DNA of 64,000 nucleotides. Source: Glandiceps talaboti. Lineage: Eukaryota > Hemichordata > Enteropneusta > Spengelidae. The stretch spans positions 7,136,361 to 7,200,360 of the forward strand of contig NC_135564.1 in NCBI RefSeq assembly GCF_964340395.1. Reading direction: 5' to 3'. The translations under genes and the position numbers were made by a program. Positions 49,301 through 62,072 of the stretch are shown in pieces; position 1 is the stretch's first letter; the number at the start of each line of letters is the position of its first letter. Below the pieces are notes generated by a model. It ran no database searches. It was not told where the DNA came from and saw nothing but the letters and a program-made list of their open reading frames with translations.

Positions 49301-50060
49301 AAACGAACAACAATAAATTAAAAGTTTAATTTTTATTGTAAGTACAGGAAAAGTGTTTACATAAAGTGGAAAAACACATGTGATATCGTCAAGCTGTATT
49401 ATCAATTAAAAATAAATCCATGCAAAATACACATTTCTTACAAATAAGGCTTGTTTATTGTTGAAGGTGGGATCGTACCTTATGAAGGAAAGAAATATGC
49501 AGATGTAAATTGAGCTTTTATGCAAATACATGCTGTACTTAAACCACTCCATACGAAACTAGCATTCATACTATTACGAGTGTTGTTGTACTCGACATTG
49601 CTACCAGAAACTACTATATGATGATAAAGAAGTTGATTTACCACACATCTTGCAGTCGCATTTTTTTACTATATACATTTCATTTCATTTCATTTCGGAA
49701 ATGTTGGTCTGAGTGTGAATCCGTTCTGATATAAGGCTGTTGCACATATTTTCTCCAGGTGCACTTGTATACGTCTCAGTATAGGATGTTTCAAGATTTT
49801 TCGAGAGAAAGAACACCACTCTTTCTATAAAAAACATGATGATCATGACAAATGGAAAGTGTGAAATTATTGGCTGTATTCAAAATGACACCGAAGTATG
49901 TCTAACGAATCACAGCAACTGTTGCATTGTAATTCTTGATCGAAATAGCCTAACCTTTTCCGTACTACCTCACATAAATACAAATATACCAATGGGGTTT
50001 AATAGCTATATTTGTTTTTCCTCCTGAATTGATCTTCATTGTTAGGAGTGTATTGATGTG
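46400..50060. other. Intergenic, no gene recognised
   Basis: AT-rich, stops frequent. Contains a CATA/ACAC-rich microsatellite at 47313-47470 and TTTCA repeats near 49677. No exon-like block seen. Confidence 0.45.
47313..47470. repeat. CATA/CATG/CA compound microsatellite
   Basis: Preceded by a short CAGA run at 47290. The HTYIHTY-type frames over it are artefacts. Confidence 0.9.
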
Positions 50061-50066
50061 TATATG

Positions 50067-50137
50067 CGTATATGCGTATGTATGTATGTATGTATGTATG
50101 TATGTATGTATGTATGTATGTATGTATGTATGTGTGT

Positions 50138-50191
<54 letters not shown>

Positions 50192-50207
50192 ATGTATGTA
50201 TGTATGT
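50067..50207. repeat. (TGTA)n/(TG)n microsatellite
   Basis: Two TGTA blocks around a TG run, ending about 40 bp before the 25-bp minisatellite. Confidence 0.95.
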
Positions 50208-50245
50208 TGTTATGCATACACGCGCCTGTGTATGAGTCAAACGAA

Positions 50246-50697
50246 ACCGTACAGTTCCATTTGAATACAAGCCGTACAGTACCATTTGAATACAAGCCGT
50301 ACAGTACCATTTGAATGCAAGCCGTACAGTTCCATTTGAATACAAGCCGTACAGTTCCATTTGAATAAAAGCCATACAGTCCCATTTGGATACAAGCCGT
50401 ACAGTACCATTTGAATAAAAGCCGTACAGTTCCATTTGAATAAAAGCCATACAGTCCCATTTGAATACAAGCCGTACAGTTCCATTTGAATAAAAGTCGT
50501 ACAGTTCCATTTGAATAAAAGCCGTACAGTTCCATTTGAATACAAGCCGTACAGTACCATTTGAATACAAGCCGTACAGTTCCATTTGAATACAAGCCGT
50601 ACAGTCCCATTTGAATACAAGCCGTACAGTACCATTTGAATACAAGCCGTACAGTTCCATTTGAGTAAAAGCCGTACAGTAGCATTTGAGTAAAAGT
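50246..50697. repeat. 25-bp minisatellite, about 18 copies
   Basis: Unit GCCGTACAGTTCCATTTGAA plus TACAA, with variants at a few fixed sites (TTCC/TACC/TCCC; TACAA/TAAAA). The period 25 is not a multiple of 3, and the minus-strand unit has no stop in any frame, so three long minus-strand frames (up to 269 codons) exist by arithmetic. A 25-residue protein repeat would result, but there is no evidence of expression. Confidence 0.95.
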
Positions 50698-50899
50698 TCA
50701 GGAATGAAGATCTTAAGAACACATAGTAGCGTTTCAGTCCTACAGATTTGTTTCCCGTCATTTTTTCCTAACATGTCAGTGGAATCATGTAATTATGTTC
50801 GTCACGAATACATAGCCTTACAGAATGGCGCTTGTGACTCTTGTCACTGGAGTATTAAAAAGTATGAAATTAGATATTCTTACAAGTAAAGCCATCATG

Positions 50900-51740
50900 T
50901 TCAGTTTACTATAGTGGCCGACCTTTCACTGTCCTTTGTCAGATGAATAATTATATGTCGAGTGGTATGCGTGGAACATCGTGCCCTTCTACCGGAACGA
51001 CTGTAGTATATCAACAAACAGTACTGAGGAATGAAAAATATTCTCAATGACCTCGACGTTGATACTCATTAAGTAATTCCTATCATAATTTAAAATTATT
51101 TGTAAATGTAAACATAAGTCGTCTTTAGATTAGTTGACTATGCTGTACTACAAACCTGGCCGATTTATAGGAAACAACTACTGCCCACTATTTAAATTCG
51201 AGATGTTAGTTACTATCTGTGTCATTACCAATGCGCAGAGTTGCATGTCATGGTATTCCGGTCATTTCACTGATGCGTTGTATTATATGAATATCATATT
51301 CATATAATTTGCATAAACATTATGACAGCATAGACAGTCATTCGCGCGGAGCTGGAGGTATCCACTTAATCTATTAAACTCGTGTGTGAGCAACGGACTG
51401 TTGAGTTTTACACAAAGTCGTTGCGTGTATATGAGTGCATGTCTTCATGTTATCGAACCCAGTGATGTTTTCTCATGATAAACATTCACCCAAGAGATTT
51501 GGTGCAATTAACTGTAGGCTATACATGTGATCTCGACCATATGCTAATGTATGTACACTGATGTTGTGTTGGACGTATCAATTCTGTCGGACCCTCATTA
51601 TTGGCGAAACATCTGATTGTTGCTATGCCCAGACGCGACGTCACACATCACTGAATATACATGTAGCAGGCTGCTGTGTACATACAATATCGAGGAATTT
51701 TCAACATTGTGCAACGAACACCTCCAGTGCAAGGATTACT
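50900..51740. other. Region upstream of the receptor gene, no exon recognised
   Basis: Should hold promoter and 5' UTR of the receptor gene. I see no TATA box, CpG island or conserved block that I can support. Confidence 0.35.
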
Positions 51741-51750
51741 AATACTAATA

Positions 51751-52435
51751 ATGGAAGCTTTTCTGCCGTTTGTTGGTGCATATACTTTGTTGTTGCTTGT
51801 GTCAGAAAGTTATGTTTTCTGTGATGAAATCCGCCTTGCAGTATTTCTTGACAACTCCAGCGATGAATTTTCAACTCCTTACAATTTCGTGCGAGTGATT
51901 CCAGCAATTGAGATAGCACAGGAAAAGATAAATAACAGCTCGGAATTATTACCAAACGATCGAATCAAGTTAATAGTCAAACGGAGCGACTGTCGAGACA
52001 GGCTTGTGAGTACTATTATGGCTACCGATATCCGTTCTTATTGGGAACCTCATGGATTCATCGGACCTGCATGTTGGACTCCTATGGAACTCATTGCAGG
52101 TCTCGCCGGACATTGGAACTTACCCATCGTATCTGGAGCATCTCCCGACTCATATTTAAGTGATAAGATGATTTATCCAACTCTGGTAAGGACTTTCGCG
52201 CCCGTACATCTGGTATCAGGAGCATGCATTGCCTTCTTGGAATACTTAGGTATTGACACCGTGGGAGTTCTTTTCAATTCGATCGATGAGTACACGTACA
52301 TCATTGCATTTTCTATGTACAGAGCCATTGAAGACCATCCGATTGTTTCATATAATGGCATTGACGCCCTAAAAGCATTCAATGAGAATGATATTTTGGA
52401 GAATGTCGTACCGGAAATGACCTCCGTTGCACGAA
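51751..52435 (+). CDS. ANF-receptor-like protein (natriuretic-peptide-receptor/guanylate-cyclase type), first coding exon
   Basis: Encodes 228 residues and ends in phase 1 at GTAAGT (52436). Residues 1-24 form a signal peptide (LPFVGAYTLLLLVS core), then the first lobe of a periplasmic-binding-like ANF receptor domain: IRLAVFLDNSSD, VIPAIEIAQEKIN, C81 and C108 (matching the first NPR disulfide), GFIGPACWTPMELIAGLAGH and WNLPIVSGASPD. The ATG at 51751 is chosen because the hydrophobic core follows at once; an in-frame ATG at 51676 would add 25 residues and bury the signal peptide. Family members are membrane receptors with a kinase-like region and guanylate cyclase, none of which is visible here. 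GABA-B or glutamate receptors share the fold, but the GPxC-HW-LP pattern favours NPR. Beyond 228 codons the frame stops within two codons. Confidence 0.85.
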
Positions 52436-52885
52436 GTAAGTAAAAGTTTCATTAATGGTTAATCTTATCCAAACGTGCTTTATCGTTTTCTTGTTTTTCT
52501 TCTTAACAACAGTTGTCTCTTTCAATCAATCACTAAATGACGAATCAGCAAGTCAATACAACGATCTGCTAGTATAAACAGCGTTTATACAAAAAATTCC
52601 GATTTCTACACTGTGATTACTTTCCTTAATTTGTAATGGAATCCGTCTCCTTAGGATTCGAGTCAAAGGCCAGATGTGGCTTACAACCGTCACAGGTGGG
52701 AGACGTTCAAGTAACTACCATGATGAGTTAAACCAACCCTATACACTCACAATAAAACATTCCCCGACTAACGAAAGGGCAAAGGCTGGGTTTATAGGTT
52801 GACTAGGCGTAATTCATACTGCGTATAATTGTTCAATATATATATGAAAAAAGTAGAATAAAAAAGTACCTTGTGAATAATTATA

Positions 52886-52888
<3 letters not shown>

Positions 52889-52960
<72 letters not shown>
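52889..52960. repeat. (AT)n microsatellite
   Basis: About 36 AT units. Confidence 0.97.
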
Positions 52961-52963
<3 letters not shown>

Positions 52964-55900
52964 TTGTAATTGTGTAATTGACAGAATTCAAACCATGGGT
53001 TGCATTAAGATGTATCTTGTATATGGTACAATGACGTTATTATTATACATATAAATATGGCATAATCCCTGTTATGGAATCAGCTTTTGTAACGTTGCCA
53101 GAAGACATTTGTAGTGTCCTAGAAAGCATGCATTGGCATTAATAGTATACTAGAATAGTTTAATCAAGGTTTTATGTATCGTTACATTAGTAGAAAACCC
53201 GGTCGATCCAGCTTGTGTCACTTAATTACACAAAATGTCTAATATTGATGTAATAACTTCTCTAAATTTGTCATTATGTATTTGTCAAAATGTATTAAAC
53301 TTCATCATCCATAGTGACTGACGTTCGCATCTGTATATACTCATGAAGTCTGTGGACTCTTAGAAGGATATTCACACACGTATGTATGAAACGTTGTTTG
53401 ATAACATATCAAAGTGAAACTAGTGTGCATCTAAACAATGAAAACCACCTATTAAGTTGGATCCCACCATATCTAAATACACCAATTACTGTTTGGGTAT
53501 GTGTGGGTATTTCGATGACACGGGGTATAATCACACGTTGGAATACTGAGTAGTTAATATATACAACTATGTATAATAATAAAAGTGAAATATTTCCATC
53601 TGAGCTGTGGGAACCTCTGACTCTTGCACAATAGCCAAAGTAAGTATGCACAATAAAAAATGCTGCCGAATACATGTTCTTGTAAATATTAATAAAATGT
53701 AATAATAAAACTGTGGAAATAGAGCTACGAAACAATACAACGTCAACAGGAATGTGGGAAAATCAAGAATTCAAAACTGTGACAAAATGAAACAAGACAA
53801 TTATCCTAAAGTGCACATGTATGTTTTCATAAGGGGTTGGAAGTCGTTAAATACGTCAATAGTCACATCTTAATAGATGACATACACAATGTTCGTGATA
53901 ATGCAAATGCAATCATACAACTACCTATACAGGTGTCAGAATTAGACGATGTACTACTTTCAATCATCAATTTATTGCATCTAGTTTCCGAACGTAAGTT
54001 CTTAACAAGAAGTGGTATGTGCTTATGAGTATTTTTAGGAGATAACATTGTATCACAGATAAAAAGTCAATAGCCTTAAGAAATTCAATTTAGCTGTCAC
54101 AAGCCGGATACATAATCCGTTGGATAGTGGACTGCCACACTCACTGGAAAATGTGGCTATATAAAGCCCATATCAACAGCCTATCGTGTATCAGCGATAG
54201 CGATCGGTAGTGAAATAAATGCCATAATACGATATCCTTATCCCCATTAACACCAGCCGTGTAATGTTATCGCACTCTTAAATGTTAGTACCGTTCATCG
54301 AATCTTTTGTAATTATTCGTGCGATGCCATATAGTAACTGGTAGACAGCAAATATCTTGAATATGACGAAAGACGTGCCCAAAATAAAGCAAAGGTTCCA
54401 GAACCCTTTTTGGTAAATATTTGTTTTATCACACAGAATTATACATTCATATTCATGGGAACTCTTCATTCAATACATACTCTTCAAAGAAGTTTCAAAA
54501 CAATGCATCGACTTCGATACTGATTTCCAACAACTCTACATAAGTACTTTAAACCCCTTAAGAGAATTATGTATGACCCATTAGCCTGACTGGGTATCCG
54601 TTATTGATTTAAAGTACACGTTACCACAATATATACTATAGGGCAATTTTATATAATAGAACTAATTTAACACGAAGTTGGTGAGACAAGAAAGGTCTTG
54701 GTTTTTAGGTAGAGAAATTAATTGATTAGAAAGTGTAATTTTTGACATTGCTTGATATTTGTATCGCTATCCAATGAAAGAAATGGCGCCAAGCTTGACA
54801 AACACATGTTAGGCTGACACAAGTGAAATGATTCTGGGCATTTCGTGTGCAAATTACTATTCCCATTATCTTGGCAAAGCTAGACTCAACAAAAATCGAT
54901 AAAACTGGAGGTTAGAGTCCATAATGGAAAACCGTCGGCGAATATTCTCCCTTTTCCTTTTAATTGGTTAAAACATGGGATCCAAACAGTGACCTTTATA
55001 TGGTTCGATGTATCTGCCAGGAATAACGACACAATCAAATATTTAAAGCTATTAAGGGTAATATATTGAGTTATAATTTAACCCGTCTTGATAGATAGGT
55101 GTTAATTAAGATAACATTAAGGGGGAAACTGAAACGTTGTCATTTCAGCTGTATGATAAGAGAAAGGTTATACCTATATTTGCAGTTTTGGAAAAGTAAG
55201 ATGTAAGTAGTTGCAGCAGCAATGTTCAGCAGTCATTATATATATGTTATACCCAGTCTGATATTGCCCATTTCATGAAATTTAATGGGCGAGTTAAATT
55301 GAACAGTTTATGAAAGGGGTAATCATGCTGCCCAAGGCATGAAATCGGTAAAGGAAAATTCCCTGTGCATGAATGGCCTATTTCTATAACACCTAAACAA
55401 ACATGTTTTAACATTGATGACATTGAAACATAACATTTATTCAATGTGGTGCGAGTGATATTGAGTGATATTGAGTCAAAGCAGTAAGTAACATATTGAG
55501 GATTGACGGTATACGTAAACAAGTCACTATCCTGTGCTTAATGTTCAAAAAAGAGTAAAGTTCATATACAGAAAGAAATAGAATTGGAAACGAAAACGAT
55601 TCTTGAGTTAGCATTGATTTAGTGTCTACAATACATGAATAAGAACATACAAACATACAAACATAGTTATCAGACAGGAAACAGTATTTAAACCATCAGG
55701 ATCCCCAGTGTTAAATGTTGTGACATACATCATTTTAAGTACACTAGTATTGCAATATGGAGCTATTTAACTCGGTCCATAAGGTAGTCTGTCTAGTCTA
55801 AACGTTTCCTTTATATTATTCGTTTTAATAATTGATAGATTTTCTATATTATTAGTTGTATTGTCAGATTTTAATTGTCCCTTTAATCATGTATTGCTCC

Positions 55901-56362
55901 TTTCCAAAGTTTTCCAACTCTTTGTGGATTTGCCAAATTAATAAATATAATATTCTTAAATCAATTTCAAACGCTTATTTTCATTATAATTTTATGTTTC
56001 ATTTCTATTCCGTGTTGATCGATTCAGACAGGAATATTGTTTGACATGTACATGATGCTTATATATATATTTTCTGTATGAGGTGTGAATTTCAATATTT
56101 ATGTATATATCAAGTGTTGCTCATCTTCGAGCATGGATTTGTTATTGTAACTGACTATTGTGTCTTGAACATAGAGATAAGTAACCAAAATTAAATCACA
56201 TATTTAATGTACAGTTCATAAAGAAAAAAATACAAATATACGAAAGCAGTTATCATATAAGAAATAGTATCCCATATGATGACACATAATGACACATTCT
56301 CAAACTGTAGCTTTATGTATGGAAAATATAATTTACATATTCCTTTTATTGGTAATCATACC

Positions 56363-56579
56363 CATACATACATACATACATACATACATACATACATACA
56401 TACATACATACATACATACATACATACATACATTCACACCTACATACATACATACATACATACATACATACATACATACATACATGCATGCATACATACA
56501 TACATACATACATACATACATACACACACACATACATACATACATACATACATACATACATACATACATACATACATAC
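56363..56579. repeat. (CATA)n microsatellite
   Basis: More than 50 CATA units with few interruptions; IHTYIHTY and MYVCMYVC frames are artefacts. Confidence 0.97.
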
Positions 56580-58327
56580 TTTCGAGGAAATATCAACCGA
56601 AAAAGCTATGTCAGAAACATAATCCGTCGGATAGCAATTACAATATAACAGCTCAATGTGTAATGGATTGAGCTGATTACATCTGGAAAACGTTCAAGTA
56701 AACACAGTGACTTGATGACAGTTCACTGACAACAATGCGTCCTGCTACGGTTACAAACATAACATTTGATATAAGACTGTACTTCCTTTTCGGATGGTGC
56801 CCTTTTTTCTCTCTTTTAAAAAACCATCTTGTCGCGCCGACTTCAATCTATGCAATCCAGTCATGTCGGTAGTATTATAAATGTTTCTTGATAAGGTTAA
56901 CTGAAATATCACTTCGAAGTTACTTCTAATGAATAAACATGCAAGCAGTTGACAAAAGACTAAACCCCCCTGGCAAACAGAATATTTCACACAGCGTTCT
57001 TGTGTCCTATCTGTCTGAAAGGAAGCTTTCATGTCATAATCTACGAGAAACTCCGTACATGAATTGAGGCTGCTTCAGTTCTACTTTAGAAATATTGAAG
57101 AAAGTAATCATGTCTAAAGGTGAAAGACAGACAAAAGAGCTCCTGTAACCTGCATAATCTTCTCCACAGACTATTTGAGATTAGCAACAATAACTTAAAA
57201 TGTTGTAGATATGTCGCATTTGACCTTTCTCTAGCATTTATTTCTAGAAACTGTTTTGGCTATTACACAACTAGCCTATTGTTACGGATTTAGCATTTGA
57301 TTCGATTCGAATAACGTACAGCATGATGCACAGAATAAGAATTAACTAATTTACTAGTTAGGATGACTGAATATATTGGTGTAAACATTGAACGTCTAAA
57401 ATTTAAACGTTGAGGTAACATGTGTGATGGTTTATGAGTCTAATGATTGAAAGTGGCGCAACGGATAATGGAACATAATGCTGTTGATGTCGGCATACAG
57501 AACCATAATGAACAGTTCCCCAACTCCCTCGCAAAGTCATCTGGAAATAAACACACATACATGTAAACATGCAGTGCTCTAAATTGCAAAATAGATTTGT
57601 TTTGTTCATCATCACATGCCTACATCTTGGTTGTGTTTACTTTAGTATTAAATAAAATCGTGACACTCGGTTATAAGAATTGTTAATGAAGTGTTGCATT
57701 CTTCTGCACTGACCTGGACCTCATTTTTTGGGCATACATTGTTACGGCTACTACAAACTGGCACATGCAATCACTCAAAATGTATATTCGACGTCACTTC
57801 AAACACTACGTTATTTGCACTGTAAAAACTGAAATCTTTACCTCTACAATATTGATCTAATGAATGTTTAAAAAAGAGTTTCCGGAGAAATGTATAGTTC
57901 TTTGAATTAATTATATGGTCACAATTCATTAGTAACCTATTAACGAATTAACTTCTATAATTCTCTTTTCTATCAATTTGAGGCTCACTGCGACATGTGT
58001 TGTCTACTACTTGTTCAGATCGTGTCTAATTCGACTTTCGAATCCAGAGCTTCTGATACAGTTGAGTCTTTGTGTGAAAATGTCCACTCACCTCTCATTA
58101 CTGTATATGTATATATGTGAGCTAACTACACCTACCAACCCATGGGAAATCACTTCCACATATCATGATTCAGTGCACGTGAATATCTCATCTGTGGTTT
58201 CATATATGAAACGATTTGCGGAGCCTGGCCAGCAGAAAAACAACACGCAAACACACAAGTAGACAACCAAAGGCACCAACAGACGAATTTAAATACAATC
58301 AGACAAACAAGGAACACGAACAAGCAA

Positions 58328-58383
58328 CGCAAACAAACAAACAAACAAACAAACAAACAAACAAACAAACAAATAAACAAACA
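58328..58383. repeat. (ACAA)n microsatellite, followed by TAAA/CATA-rich tract to about 58505
   Basis: ACAA units, then degenerate AAATAAAT and ATACATAAAT runs. Confidence 0.9.
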
Positions 58384-58509
58384 CAACCAAACCCCCAAAA
58401 AACAAATAAATGAATAAAATAGATAGATAACTAAATAAATATATATCAATACATAACGAATAATTACGTAAATACATAAATAAATAAATAAATACATAAA
58501 TACAACATA

Positions 58510-61500
58510 CAAGTACATAACTATTTCTATGTACTAGCATCGTCCTTCCCGTAAAAACGTTCAACATCAGATTTAAATGTGAATATAATAGAAAACAGGA
58601 TTCTTTGACATTTCGTTTTGTAAAACAATTTGAAAAGAATCTCATCCATCACTTTCAACACAGTGTCGATGAATTTCTATGCAGCCATATGTGTTTTAAA
58701 AAAATTGAATAATTGTTATCGAATAGCAAATGACAAAATCTTACGATATGAACTACTGGTTATTACCTTAACCTAAATACCAAAATGTACCGAACGAGTA
58801 ACCAGCTGGTACCAGTACATTTGATTGGTGAGTAATATGGCCTAATTATCCTAATGGCGACTTAATTGCATTTGAAAATGAAAATGGCTGAATACCACCC
58901 AGTATATAGATAGCCATACTATGCCTTCTTTGATAATTAACCTTCTAAGACGAATGATAACTACGACTAAAGTAAGCACAAATTGAAATTTACTTTTCTC
59001 ATTATGTGTAAAACGAGAAGGGACACAAGAAAGGACAATTAAGAAAAATAGTGTTTTAGTCACAAAGATTCATGATAATTTGCAAATCGAACGTACAAAC
59101 AAACTACAGTAAGTCACACATATGTATGTAGATATGACTCCGTCAGAGTCACAAGAAGTGAGAAGCAAAATATTTGTTTTAAATAACTTAAAGATAGAAA
59201 TATCAATGTCTTATAATTTACAAAAATACAGTATCAATTCAATCTATGTGTTTCCCTTGTCTACTATATGCCTATGTTGTTGGCAAGGTAGTAAAATTGG
59301 TCACTTTAATTGCAAACTTTAAGGATAGCCAATATCAAAGACTCCACACTACGACTGCATGATTAAATCTGTTTACCGCCCGTTAACTTCTTATATTAGC
59401 AGATCAACTGTTCTAAATTTGACCGAAATTAAGAATGAAGGTTTACATTTCTTTAAGTCTCCGTTTTTGCAAATAAAGTCCCTTTAATTAATTAGATTAC
59501 AATCTACATGCATGTTACAACTGGTATGTCACATCTAAAAATAAAACTGAGTTTTCGTGTTTAAACTTGCTATTATGTCTATGTTTTCGTCAATAACTGC
59601 TTTTGATTTGGTATACACCAATCGCGATGAAATGTCTATCGGTTAACCACAAACAGTACTCTAGCATCCAGTAGACATTAATGAGATCCAACTGTACATA
59701 TATCATTTTTTAGATCGCACTACTATGAAATTTTGGCTACGCATCCTGAAAATAGAATCATACTTATAGAAGCAGCACAAATGGTATCGCCCAATCCACG
59801 ATATCTGTTCAGAAATACATATGACAATGTTTTCATATGTACATTTGTTCACCAATCTTTTTATTAGCAGGAAACAAGGCATGCTAGTCTCCTAAATAAC
59901 TCATATTAATAACAAAATGGATTTTTTTCAATCTAACAAATGCACCAACGGTTCGTCGTCAAATGGGTTTTTACATATGGTGCACTCCATCACTAAATGA
60001 ATTGTAAATCCTGTTGCGATGCAATCGCAATAAATTGATGGTATTCTCTTATTACTTAGCCAGATTTAGTAGCTTATCATATTTTCACGAGGCCCCTATG
60101 AATGGAAGAAACATTATTTCACTTCATGCCAGATAAAGGTAATGAAAGTGAGAAATAAAGCCATATAAAAGCTATCTAATTTTGCATTTCCTATTCGGTA
60201 ACAATGTAAAACAAGATAAATATACCGTTTTTAAATGTGTTCAACAAATATTAGCACTACAAAAATGTTATTTACAAAACATTATACCCCGCGTATACGT
60301 ATAGAAACACAAGTCCCTGATGGGGTATTCTAAGAATTCTTTCTTCATATATAGTTACATTTGTCCAAACCCATGATACAAAAAAGTCAACTTTATGTGC
60401 CCTACAGTGTAACACAAAGTCTGCAAGAGTCTACCTTCTATGATGAATTTAAGGACATCAGGATTTTCACATCTGCAAGAGCAGTTCAAGGTCTTTATCG
60501 GATGTACATTGTTCTTGTTAGAGCCATAGAACATTAATTTGTGTTTGGCTCTATACAAATTATTTTATTGAGTAATTGATGTGTTTATACAAAATGATAA
60601 ATGGTGCCTACGTTTGACAACTAATGTTTTCATGAACTTGTTAGTATAACTGATAGTTATAGGACACGTCAGAGGACATTAACTGAAAATAATCGGACAC
60701 TGTTGGATAAAGCTCCATTATTTTGTCCTCGACGCCGAGGACTTGTTCTATGACAAAGTTATACTACGAATTCGACGAGGTTTTTGGGTTTTCACTAGAA
60801 AGTCAACCTTGTACTGTGTTCGAGACACCCACCAAGGTATTAAAGGGCGATTTTGCACACACACACTTTACAACAGATTAACGCAATGCAGACACTTTCG
60901 AAAATGTTGACTGGGATTTAGTGCTTTCATACCATCCCTAAATAGCAACAGCTTTAGTGCAAGCAAAATAAGATATCTTAGAGTTTACCCACAACATTTG
61001 TTTGACAATGTAATTTCAATGCTACAGTGTTTAGTAATTTACATTATTCCAAAATTGAATACGATCATCAATATATGTTGGACGGACAGCTTAGGAACAC
61101 GAGGACAGTATTGAATTCATCACGAAAACATCCACCTTCTACGGTAAATATAGTTACTTTAGAAATAGACCACTCTTGAAACTTTGTTTTAAATTCAACA
61201 ACGGGTGAATCTATGCACATAATCGAAATTGCCGTTTGTCACAAATTTTATAGTGTTTGGAAATGAAACTTTTGCAAATTGCCACAGTCGGTTGTCAGTA
61301 ATGAATGTTTTATTTGCATATTAACTTTTATTTCTTCATTTGTTTGAAACATAGGGAGAATAGTTAAATGAATCAAAACCCCCCTAGTGACTCAGGTGAA
61401 TAAGGTGATTCTTATTACACGATTCAATCTGACGTTAACAGTGATTAGTCAGCAAATAGTTATTACAAATTAATCAGTAGTGTTTCCAATTTTTCCTGCA

Positions 61501-61800
61501 GTACATTTCTCAATTAATTTATCAATCAATCAATCAAGTCAGTGAACCTGGTGGCCCAGTCTTGGTGATACTGTCTTCAAACCTGTTCATCATGTGTAAA
61601 GACAGACTTCATCACATTTCAATGGAAAGCAATGTGTGTTTTGACAGGTGACACTCTAGACCAGTATTTCAAGTCAGTTAATATGATACCAGACGACATT
61701 TTGATGTCTGATCTTTAGTTTTTATATCAATTTAATTGCTACCATTCTTCAATAACTTAATTTACTGATGTGATTATTTTAAATTAAATAATATCCAGCA
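58510..61800. other. No gene recognised
   Basis: AT-rich single-copy-looking sequence. Frame 60355-60558 (minus) has a Cys-containing patch but no known domain. Confidence 0.45.
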
Positions 61801-61808
61801 GGTACCAG

Positions 61809-61925
<117 letters not shown>

Positions 61926-61984
61926 CAATGCTTCATGACAAATATAAAACAATATACTAGCTATACCTTTCAGAACTACATGCA

Positions 61985-61986
<2 letters not shown>

Positions 61987-62070
<84 letters not shown>
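61987..62070. repeat. (TA)n microsatellite
   Basis: About 42 TA units, 60 bp after the TCTG array. Confidence 0.97.

Positions 62071-62072
<2 letters not shown>

Noticed and set aside
49965-50774. 269-codon minus-strand frame as a gene
   Set aside because: It consists of a microsatellite plus the 25-bp minisatellite; openness follows from the unit composition, and no start, domain or splice context supports a gene.
51676-51750. Upstream ATG of the receptor exon
   Set aside because: It would place 25 residues before the hydrophobic core and spoil the signal peptide; the ATG at 51751 is better placed.
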